Assembly (NCBI GenBank): GCA_020746105.1
Contig: CM036658.1
Coordinates: forward strand, 9,656,689 to 9,720,688
Direction of reading: 5' to 3'
Length of the DNA: 64,000 nucleotides
From: Trogon surrucura
Lineage: Eukaryota; Chordata; Aves; Trogoniformes; Trogonidae
Position numbers and translations under genes: made by a program. Below are positions 23,378 to 32,690 of the stretch, piece by piece. The notes below the pieces were generated by a model, which saw only the letters and a program-made list of their open reading frames with translations, was not told where the DNA came from and made no database searches. Within the stretch, counting starts at the first letter, position 1. Every line of letters starts with the position of its first letter.

Positions 23378-23419
23378 GCAAGAAGGATGTTGCGAGGCAA
23401 GAAGGATGCTGCGGAGGGA
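23365..23419. repeat. Short tandem repeat, period 19, about 2.9 copies
   Basis: Units start at 23365, 23384 and 23403 and read AGGATGTTGTGAGGCAAGA, AGGATGTTGCGAGGCAAGA, then AGGATGCTGCGGAGGGA. The first unit begins within the last bases of CR1 (ancestral AGAATGTTGTGGGGAACC), so the repeat seems to have grown at the CR1 5' truncation point. Confidence 0.85.
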
Positions 23420-24201
23420 AGCAGATCACATATTTCTTTAAACTGGTGGTTTGATGCTGTAGAGGGAAGCAACCATTTCTTTGCAACTGGGTCAAAAAAG
23501 TCAAAGCCTTGTCCTTGTCCTACATGTATCAATTTACTTTTTCCTCTCTTTGAAAAATCCACAATTTGCTTTGTGATCACAGCTGTTTTCAGAGACCAGA
23601 AATCTCTGACCACCACCAAACAGACACTCACAGGCAACCCGAAGAGCACAGGGCTCAGACAGGGTTTGGCTGGTAAAACCCTAAGCCATTACAAATCCAG
23701 CACCAAACCCTTTTAACAGTGCTGATTTTACTATAACATGTATAAAATCTGCTAATCTTTCATTTGGAACTAGCACACACTGAAAAGAGCAGCTGTGATC
23801 TTCTATAGTCTTTGTGATACTGAGCATATTCCAATAATGTTGGTTTAGACATAGAAGAAGAAGCATAAAAGCAGTTTATTCATGAGATTAAGCAACTTGA
23901 ATCTCAAAAAATATTCTTTTTATGGCAGGACTTGAGGAGATCTTTTCCTTAATAAAAAGAGAAAGAGCAGGCTGAGCTTGTTGGGCACAGCAAGTTTGTG
24001 GGGTTTCTTGCACACCAGGAATCAATGTGTGTTTTCATGCATCAAACCTCTTACATGTTTACATGTTACAGATGCAGGTTCTCACCCCATTTACAAGCCT
24101 AATTTTTCTCTTTAACTTCGGGGAACAGTTCAGTACCCAAATGTCTTGTAGCACTACCTGAGCACAAGGATTGCAAAGCTTACAGACTGGCTGCTGGGCC
24201 A
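23420..24201. other. Unassigned single-copy DNA
   Basis: Nothing recognised between the 23365-23419 tandem repeat and the LTR at 24202. Confidence 0.5.
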
Positions 24202-25386
24202 TGTCGTGGATTGACCCTGGCCAGCTGCCAGATACCCACACAGCCGCTCACTCACCCCCCCCTTCACTGCTGAACAGGGGGAGAAAATATTTCCAAGGGT
24301 TCAGGGTTTGAGATAAGGACAGGGAGATCACCCTCATTTACCGTCCCGGGCAAAACAGACTCAGTTTTGGGAAAATTAGGTACATTTATTAAGAGAACTA
24401 ATCAGAGAGGAGTAGTGAGAAGTGAGAAAGAGCAAACAGATCTTAAACAGAACACCTTCCCCCCATCCCTCCCTTCTTCCCGGGCTTAACATCAATCCCG
24501 GTTTCTCCACCTCCTCCTCCCGAGTGGCGCAGGGGGACAGGGAATGGGGGCTGCGGTCAGTTCATCCGACGTTGGTTTCACCGCTTCTTCACTCCGGGGG
24601 AGGACTCTTCACTCTTCCCCAGGGCCATTGTGGGGTCCCTCTCACGGGAGATGAGCTTCACGCTCTCTTCTCTGCGTGAGTCGTCCCATGAAGGGCAATT
24701 CATCACAAACTGCCCAACGAGAGACACCTCACAAGGGGCAGCCCACCCCTCGTGAGTCTGAGGCGCAGTCCTTCGGGGGAAACTGCTCCAGCGTGAGTCC
24801 CCTTCAGTGTCCCAAAAGTCCCACCGGCCAACCTGCTCCAGCGTGGGCATTCCCTCTTCCACGGGCTACAGGTTCTGGCAGCGACTTGTTCTGATGCGGG
24901 CTGCCCACGGGCTACAGTCCCCTTTCAGGCATCCACCCACACGGCGTGGAGTCCTCGGTGGACATCTACGCAGTGATCCTCACGGTAGACTTCTGCACCT
25001 CGCCCATGGGCTGCAGGGGGACAACCCGTTTCACCATGGTCTTCACCACGGACCCAGGGGACTCTCTCTGCTCCGGCGCCTGGAGCTCATCCTCCCCCCC
25101 CTCTCCTTCTTCACTGACCTTGGTGTCTGCACAGACTCTCACTCCTCCATCTCTGTGCCAGCTGTTATGGCGCAGTTCTTTTTCCCATTCTTAAATATGT
25201 TTTTCACAGAGGTGTTCCTCTGCTATCACCTTACTGATAGGCTCAGCCTTGGCCAGCGGCGGGTCCCTCTTTGTAGCCAGCTGGCATTGGCTCTATCAAT
25301 CTTGGGGAGCTTCTAACAACTTCTTACAGAAGCCACCCTGCAGCTCCCCCCCCGCCGCCGAAATCCGGCCAGACCAAACCAAAACA
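24202..25386 (-). mobile_element. Solo LTR, bird ERVL-like family
   Basis: A GC-rich block of about 1.2 kb beginning, on the plus strand, TGTCGTGGATTGACCCTGG, CCAGCTGCCAGATACCCAC and later GAGATAAGGACAGGGAGATC, GGGCAAAACAGACTCAG and CTTCCCGGGC. I recognise this phrasing from a common bird ERVL-type LTR. On the minus strand an AATAAA poly(A) signal lies at 24390-24385 and a TATA-like TATTTAAG near 25196-25189, so it is in reverse orientation. The left end (TG at 24202) is firm. The right end is set at AAAACA (25386) and is uncertain, since I see no clean target duplication. Open frames inside it on both strands are GC-driven. Confidence 0.75.
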
Positions 25387-28300
25387 AGCAAGAAAACCTG
25401 TGAGGAGATGTTTTTACTCTCAGTCCTGAGTCATGAGGCCAAAAAGGGCATCAAGGATGCCACTGCAACTTTTATTCCAGGCAGTACATAAACAATTTGA
25501 GTGTCTAAGCCAGAGTGATGGATTTCATTAGGTTGAAAAATACATGGAAATGTGTTAGTGCTGCAGTGTCTAAACCACTTCAAACAATTTTTATAAGTGA
25601 CTTGAGGGATACAGTTGCCAATTTTTGCATTTTGCTGGGCAGTTCTGCCAAGTTTGGTGTCAGTGTTTTTTATTGCTTTCACCCTTCATTCAAGGGCAAT
25701 ACTGGAAGAGAGAAAGTTTATCCAACTCTTTCTCTCTAGCAAAACATGTCACTACATAAATATTGCCTTCAGCTGCACAAATCGAATATTTTCCTCAGCA
25801 AAACCAGCTTTCCTTACTTTTTTGTGTGCTAGAACTACATCTGCAGGGTGGACATGTCCAGTAGCCAAGGTGACCCGGCGAATGCATCGTGGGCATCCCG
25901 TGCTCAAGGGAAAGTGCAGGACAAACCACTCTCTGCAATGGGACTGCCGCAGTCAGGTGAAGAAGAACCCAGCACAGGCTCATGATTCCAGAGGTGCACA
26001 GTGCAGACTTCCCTCTGCTAAGGATTTCAGTCATTAAAATCACCCCTGTCTTAAGGGCTGCAGGGACAGTCTGGTGAGAGTAGCAATGAAAAAGGCGATA
26101 GAAATCCACTGTTCCGTTCATGAATTTTATGTCCAACAAGCCAAAGGGAGAAGATTGAATTGCACAGTCTGCTGCCGATCTGAAGAACTGCTCAGTTTTC
26201 TAGATCGCTCTTAATAATTATCTGAAGGTCATGTTCAGATGCTGCAAGTCTTTTTGATTCCTTCCAAACTGAACTAACCTTCGGTTCTCAAACCCCTCTG
26301 AAATATCTTAAAACATTGTGTTCTCCAACATCCAATAGGACTTGGTGAAAAGTGTCTACAGGCACAGGAAATAATGATACTGGGTTGTAAGGTTCAAAGT
26401 GAGTATCCTGCCCTCATTCCCCTTCTACTACCCCGGCTGCTTTGAAAAATAGTTCTCAGAAACACTCCATTCATTTCTAGAGCTCTAGTCCTGCTAAAAT
26501 GAAACAGTTTTATTATTATCCTGTAATATGGAGTATTTATTTTCAAGTAAAGTGTTCCATACACTTGTTTGTTTTGCTCCATCTGTGACATAAATGGAAA
26601 TACAGTCTTCAGACTCCAAAGAAATGATTTTTTAATTTGTTTGAAGACTACAAAAAAAGCAATATTTTCTTTACCCTGGAATATCTGAAGCATCTGCTGG
26701 CAATAGAAACTGAAAACCACACAAAATTCAATATACAAAAGACTGGACTACACATTCACTATGAACTGAGATGTTGAAACAGTTCCAGAAATCAAATAAA
26801 AATTGTGTTTTCAAGACCTATGATTCATTCTGGTATTAAGCAAGGCTAAGCTGCTTGACTTTTAAGCATGATACACTCATTTATAGACCTAAGGATTGCA
26901 CTGGAAAAGTTGATAATTTGTAATTTTCAGTATCACACAGAACCAATAATTATACCATTTATTGAAAGCCATCTAATAAAAAAGCTGCTCTCATGTTTTC
27001 TGCTTCATGCCTGCAATTATAAAACAAATAGCAGATTCCATATGCCTTTCTTAGAATAGCAGAGATGTCTGAATACTCAAAAAGCAATGTTCTCCCACCC
27101 AAACCCTAGAGTCTTTCCAGTTTTGCCATGTGTGGTTGTTTTTGCTCATATTGGAAATGTTCTTCACTAAGTGTTTTGTTTTGGTTTGTTTTTTTTTCCC
27201 CATAAAATTGTGTTCTCCATAAAAGTGTTTCTACAAGGGACATATTTAGGGAGAAATGTGAAATCTCTTTCATTGTTGACCAGAATGCAATATTTTATTT
27301 ATTATATTACAGTCTCAAGACAGGCTAAATTTCCACTTTGAGAGCAAGCCAGTTCGATCTGCATTCAATTGGTCAAATATAGAGCGATGATAATAACTAA
27401 CAAAAAATATTTACAAGAATTTAGCTGTTCTGAAATGAAAACAACTGTGAACTCTTTTTTTTGGTTGGTTTTGGGTTTTTTTTTACAGATTGAAGCAATG
27501 CTCACAAGCAGTTTCCATACCATCAAAATGACCTAAAGTAGCTACTCAGAATAAAGGATTTCAGAACTGCAAACCGATCATCTTCAAGGCACATGAAAAC
27601 TTAAAAACACGGTTCCAAAGGCTTTTGGACCTCCGAAGGTGAAGCAGGTGCTACCTGTGCCAGTCGGAGAAGTGTTCCCCAGTCACCAGGAGTGCGGATC
27701 GCGCCTGCGGACGGCCAGCCCGCCCTGGTGCTGTGCCCTGGGGAGCGCCGGGTCCTGGGCAGAGCGGGAGGGGAAGGCGGCTGGTCAGTCCCAGCCCAGG
27801 CAGGAGGAAGGACACAGCCCCCGGAGAAACTACTGTACACGAACGGCAGGGGAAGGGAGTGCCTGGGTGGGTGACAGGATCTCTCACTGTCTCAGTGTGA
27901 GTAAAAGTGGCTTCTGGTCTGTCGGGTCAGAGGGCAAGGCTGAAATTCCTAAACAAGGGCCTAAATTCAGGAAAATCGGGGCTGCTGCACAAAAAGTGAA
28001 GGGAGTAGAGCTGTTTACATGAGCAGGGGTAACGGAAATATGCACAAAAGGACTCCAGAGGTGCCCGGGCTGCTGAGGGTCCTGGTGCAGCTGGGATGGG
28101 GACAATGACTCCCCTCTTGGCTGGTCCCACCGGCTCCTGCACCCCAGGGCGCGGGAAGGGAGGGACGAGGGAGTCCCGACCTCCTGCCTTTGGGGCTAGA
28201 GCCCAGAGGTCGGGATGTGGGCTCAAGGCAGGGGAAACCTGGCTGGCATCGTAGAGGAGCAAGAGCTGAGGGTGCAGCCAAGGGGAGACAGATGTGCTGC

Positions 28301-30104
28301 CCCTTCTGATCTCCCTGGGAAACACAACAGAGAGCACTTCCTTTTCCCTGACAGAATTATTGCAAATACAGATACTTCTGAAGTTTGATTTTGTGCTAAC
28401 TGAACAGTAAACCTCACATTTTGTCTTCCAGGAGTAGCCCATGGCACATAAATAGCCTTTTTATTCTAATTTATTGCAAAAAATAGCTAGGTCAAAATAC
28501 AAATACTTTCACAAAACAGAAACAGGTAAATGACATTTAATTTAGAATGTGACAAATATCTCACATAAACCTGGAAGCTGAACATGAACTTTACTTTCCC
28601 ACTGAATGGCATCCCGGCATTTTTTAGAAAGTTTGCTCAGACCACATCCAGCCTAGTTTACAAAACGTATCTGGTGTGTGCAATGTTCTTAAACTTCTAG
28701 ACGTTAAACAGATGGATTAGTGGTAGAGCAAGTCTTCCAAACTATATCCTCTCAACTCTCTTTGTCCTTGCAGGTTCAGTCCTGCTTCTCGTGGGCAGCT
28801 TTTTAAACCATATTGGGTGATACAGCAGCAGCAGCTGCCGCCTCACTGAAGCCAGGGCTGCAACCACTCTTATTTTCTACAGAAAGAGTCATCCTCCTGT
28901 TGCTCTCACTGATCCAGGACTTCTGTTCCTCCCACAGCACTGAGCTGAACTTTGGCTGCAGTCTGCAAAAATTTCAGGACTCCCATCAAAATGCTGAAAA
29001 TCGTAATTATTGGAATGAAATTAGCAGAATGCAACTAAAAGCCTGCTTAGCAATTTTGTAAGGTGCCATTATGTCATTGTGTTATTCCTGCCATGTACCA
29101 ATCACCAAAGGAAAACAATTAGTGTTTAAAAGAGTGCAAACTCCATATGAAGGCTTTCTTATTTCTTAATTATAGACACACAAAAATAAAAATGTTATTT
29201 GTTAGACAGCGAGGTGAAAATAGGAGTGACTAAGAGAAAAAAAAAATCAAAACCAAACATGCCACATTACCTTTTCCGGACATATAGGAATATTTCTTTC
29301 TTATTTCACAGACTTTCTCCCCCCAGACAAAATAAAAATATGAAAACCCCAATCACAAAGGTCAAGTGGATATATGCAGGCAGCTCAATATTTGAAAAGC
29401 ATATCACATACTTTTACTAGTTCTATCTTATGTCTTCACTGGTGATACATTATTGAAAATTCTTCATCTCCTTTTTTTTTTTCTACACCTACAATCACAG
29501 AAAAACATTTGTTTTCACCTGATATTAATTCTTATTAACAACCAGAAAAATTTGTAAATACTAACCACTTGCAAAGATGTCATTTTAAGCACAAAGCACA
29601 CTGCAACACCAACAGAGAGATGCAGTCAAATCAGTGTCATGATATTACTGATGAAGAACAGAAATTAAATAATTCCACCTAATTTTCTTACTAAAGAAAA
29701 GTCATAAAAATATAAGACCAGGTTATTTTGTGATTGTGAAAATGTGTTAAGTATGAAGTAAACACCAAATAATGTGCATTTTCTATTGCTTACACAGAAT
29801 CTGAGAATATACCAAGCCTGACTTCTAAACATCTCAGTTATGTTGTTTGATTTGCACTGGGTAGCAGTAGTGATTGTTTTGAGCATCTGCTGTTGTCTCA
29901 CACAATCTCACTCCTTTACAAGGGCTGATGTAGCCTAGCCCGAACACTGGCAGGTGTAAGATAAGTGTGATCCACCTGGTTGTACCAAACAGGTAAAAGT
30001 CAGGGATATGGTATACTAATACTTCTCAAAAATGACATTCAAATTTCATACTCAACTCGTACACAAAACACCATAATGTTTTGTGAAAAGGATGTGTGAA
30101 TTCA
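25387..30104. other. Unassigned DNA with one CpG-rich patch
   Basis: AT-rich over most of its length with no transposon recognised. The GC- and CpG-rich part at 27640-28300 is listed separately. GGG followed by T9 and ACAG lies at 27473-27488. No convincing exon. Confidence 0.45.
27640..28300. promoter_or_regulatory. GC- and CpG-rich segment, candidate CpG island
   Basis: About 660 bases clearly richer in GC than the surrounding AT-rich DNA. CpG is densest at 27690-27850, with clusters such as GCGGATCGCGCCTGCGGACG and GAGCGCCGGGTCC. It matches none of the CR1 or LTR families seen elsewhere in the window. Frames stay open on both strands (up to 127 codons plus, 171 minus) but begin with GTG and show no known domain, so coding is not supported. 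It could be a small promoter or enhancer, a GC-rich exon or an unrecognised repeat. Confidence 0.35.
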
Positions 30105-30191
30105 TACAGAATCTTAGGATTGTCAGGGTTGGACTGCACGTTAAAGATCATCTAGTTTCAACCCTCTCGCCGTGGGCAGGGACATCGCCCA

Positions 30192-31319
30192 CTAGATCAG
30201 GCTGCTCAGAGACTCATCCAACCTGGCCTTAAAAACTTCCAGGGATGGGGCTTCCACCACCTCTCTGGGCAAGCTGTGCCAGTGTCTCACCACCCTCATG
30301 GGGAAGAACTTCTTCCTAACGTCCAATTTGATGCTATTCATCTCTAGCTTCAATCCATTCCCCCTAGTCCTATCACTACCTGACATCCTCAAAAGCCCCT
30401 CACCAGCTTTCTTGTAGGCCCCCTTAAGATACTGGAAGGCCACAATAAAGTCTTCTTGGAACCTTCTTTCCTGCAGATTGAACAACCCCAACTCTCTCAG
30501 TCTGTCTTCATAGGAGAGGTGCTCCAGCCCTCTGATTGTCCTCGTGGCCCTTTTCTGGACACGCTCCAGCATGTCCATATCTTTCTTGTGCTGTGGGCTC
30601 CAGAACTGGACGCAGTACTCCACGTGGGGTCTCACGAGAGTGGAGTAGAGGGGGAGAATCACCTCCCTCGACCTGCTGTCCCCGCACCTCTTGATGCAGC
30701 CCAGGACACGATGGGCTTTCTGGGCTGCAAGTGTGCACTGACAGCTTATGTTGAGCTTCTCATCTACTAGTACTCCCAAGTTCTTTTCTTCAGGGTTGCT
30801 CTCAGGCCAGTCACTGCCCAGCCTGTATCGGTGCTTGGGTTTGCACCAACCCAGATGCAGGACCTTGCACTTGGTCTTGTTGAAATTCATGAGGTTGGCC
30901 AGGGCCCACCTTTCCAGCCTGTTGAGGTCCCTCTGGATGACATCCCTTCCCTCCAGGGTGTCAACCACCCCACACAACTTAGAGTCTTCTGCAAACTTGC
31001 TGAGGGCACACTCAATGTCAATGTCCATGTCGCTGACGAAGATGTTAAACAAGACTGGTCCCAGTACTGGTCCTTGAGGAACTCCACTTGTAACTGGCTT
31101 CCACTTGGACATGGACCCATTGACAGCCCCTCTTTGGGTGCAGTTGTCAAGCCAGTTCTTTATCCACCCAATTGTCCATCCATCAGTTCCATATTTTATC
31201 AGCTTGGAGACCAGGATGTCACACGGGACAGTGTCAAAGACTTTGCTCAGGTCCAAGTAAATGATGTCAGTTTCTCTTCCCTTGTCTATTGATGTTGTGA
31301 CCTTTTCATAGAAGGCCAC
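30192..31319 (-). pseudogene. CR1 reverse transcriptase, 375 open codons, motif C altered
   Basis: The longest open frame in the window. It is CR1 ORF2 from the RT fingers to the natural C-terminus (LDESLSSLI, stop at 30192-30194). Motif A is YLDLSKVFD (residues 21-29), motif B is [14 protein letters not shown] (79-92), and motif C reads FAED (109-112) where CR1 has FADD, so the first catalytic aspartate is Glu. The thumb and C-terminal region follow ([30 protein letters not shown]). The first codon is GTG in mid-domain; the real protein began far upstream, and that part is cut by the LTR and 5' truncation. It is non-functional. Confidence 0.92.
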
Positions 31320-31353
31320 CAGCTTTGTCAGGCACTATTTCCCCTTGGTGAAG

Positions 31354-32247
31354 TGTCTTGACCCGCTTATACCTGCTAGATGTTAGGGTCAAGGTGATTC
31401 GTTTCGATCGCAAAGGTGAAATTAAGACACAAACGGTGTCAGATGTCACAAAAGTAAACCCCTGTATTGACTAACAACCACTGGAGAGCAATAGGAAAGA
31501 AAGATAAGGAAAAGGAAAAGTGAAGCAGTAAAACTTTTAGAAGAGCAAGAAGTATAGCTACCACCACAGATCCAGCGACGTCTCGCAGGTCCACCTGTTT
31601 CTATTCGGTGGAGGAGATCTCCAAAGAACAACTGTTCACGGTGGCATTTTATAGTGTTCCAAGAGCCGCTTTGCTTATCCTCCGCCTGTTTAGCGCATAC
31701 GTGTGAGGTTCATCAGGAGCGATCTTCACCCCCCGCCAGCGTCGCCTCTGTCAGTGGGGCATGCAGAGGTGTCCAGAGGGCCCATTTTTTGCAGACGTAG
31801 GATGACTTGATGGTTTGTGTACCTTCGCGCTTGCACACCGTTGGGCTTTCGCTTTTGCAGGACAGTTCCCTTATCTGCAGCTACATCGGTGAGCTCACAC
31901 ACCGGTGGGCTTGCAAGACAACAGCTGTATCGGCGGTTGAGGCGGGCCCAGAAGTTGTTGTTCAGAACTTCGAGCCCCCTGGCTTTTCAGGGCTGGGCCC
32001 TGAAGTTGTCTTTATCAATAGTCAAGTCAAGTCGTGGGGCTTATCAGGGCTGGGCTCTGAAGTTGTTGTTTTAGAACTTATCAGAGATCCAAGCTTGTAA
32101 CGGCAGCCTTGTCGTTTAGGTTTTAACACAGTCTCTTCTTCACGGAGCCTTTTAGTAAGGATGAAACAAATATTTCTTCATGGGGCATTTTAGCAAGTTT
32201 TAACACCAGCAAGGTTGAGGCAAAAGTTCTTAAAACAGTCTCTTACA
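31354..32247 (-). mobile_element. Solo LTR inserted in CR1, copy 2 of the 10531 family
   Basis: An 894-base TG...CA element, highly similar throughout to 10531-11356. It is flanked by a 5-base target duplication with one mismatch: TGAAG at 31349-31353 and TGAAA at 32248-32252. Intact CR1 has GGTGAAGCCATGTTGACTG across this site. The TATA box is at 31653-31647 (minus), so the orientation matches the host CR1 and copy 1. It is about 70 bases longer than copy 1 because of extra sequence around 31968-32045, where a CAGGGCTGGGCCCTGAAGTT-like phrase recurs. No retroviral genes remain. Confidence 0.92.
31647..31653 (-). promoter_or_regulatory. TATA box of LTR copy 2
   Basis: The minus strand reads ACACTATAAAATGCC, identical to copy 1 at 10830-10824. 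Confidence 0.6.
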
Positions 32248-32690
32248 TGAAACCATGTTGACTGTATCCGATCACCTCTTCATTATTCTTCTGCCTCAGC
32301 AGTGCCCCCAGGAGGATCTACTCCATGATCTTACCAGGCACGGAGGTGAGACTGACTGGCCTATAGTTCCCTGGTTCATCCTTCTTTCCCTTTTTGAAAA
32401 TGGGGATTATGTTTCCCCCTTTCCAGTCAGTGGAGAGTTCGCCAGACTGCCATGACTTTTGGAATGTAATAGAGGTTCAGCAACCTCATCCGCCAGCTCC
32501 CTCAGTACCCGTGATTGTATCCCATCAGGTCCCATGGGCTTGTACACTTTCAGGTTCATCAGATGGTCATGAACCTGATCTTCAATTACAATGGGCAATT
32601 CTTTCATCCAACCCCTGCCATTGTCTTCTGTGACTTGGGGAGTGTGGCTGGAGCCCTTGCCAGTGAAGACAGATGAAAAGTCCCAGTTAC
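32248..32690 (-). pseudogene. CR1 ORF2 linker and RT N-terminal part, decayed
   Basis: The upstream portion of the same CR1, beyond the LTR. It includes a recognisable [24 protein letters not shown] block (about 32556-32480), followed in other frames by the sequence for [23 protein letters not shown] RT residues near 32400-32330. Several frameshifts and stops break it. Truncated near 32690. Confidence 0.8.

Larger units (their letters stand above)
30105..32690 (-). mobile_element. 5'-truncated CR1 LINE, split by a solo LTR
   Basis: A minus-strand CR1 of about 1.7 kb once the LTR at 31354-32247 is removed. The 3' end lies near 30105 (decayed repeat AGAATCTTAGGATTGTCAGG). ORF2 sequence runs through the RT to 31353. 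After the LTR it resumes at 32248 with CCATGTTGACTGTATCC and CACGGAGGTGAGACTGACTGGCC, and ends near 32690 in the linker before the RT. It is an intermediate-age subfamily. Confidence 0.93.

Noticed and set aside
23365..23419. Short direct repeats as a CRISPR array
   Set aside because: Units are contiguous without spacers, and the context is avian nuclear DNA.
23378..23504. N-terminal extension of the CR1 RT frame in the copy at 21541-23377
   Set aside because: This part translates the 19-base tandem repeat and flank (repeated ASFLPHNIL-like residues), not CR1 protein.
24807..25316. 169-codon plus-strand open frame
   Set aside because: It lies wholly inside the GC-rich solo LTR at 24202-25386 and is antisense to the LTR; no retroviral or host domain is visible.
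27927..28442. 171-codon minus-strand open frame in the CpG-rich patch
   Set aside because: It starts with a non-ATG codon, overlaps equally open plus-strand frames and shows no domain. GC-rich DNA produces such frames by chance.
10531..32247. The 10531 and 31354 LTRs as the two ends of one large provirus
   Set aside because: They have different target duplications and different CR1 breakpoints, and the 20 kb between them holds no gag, pol or env sequence and includes unrelated CR1 and LTR insertions.
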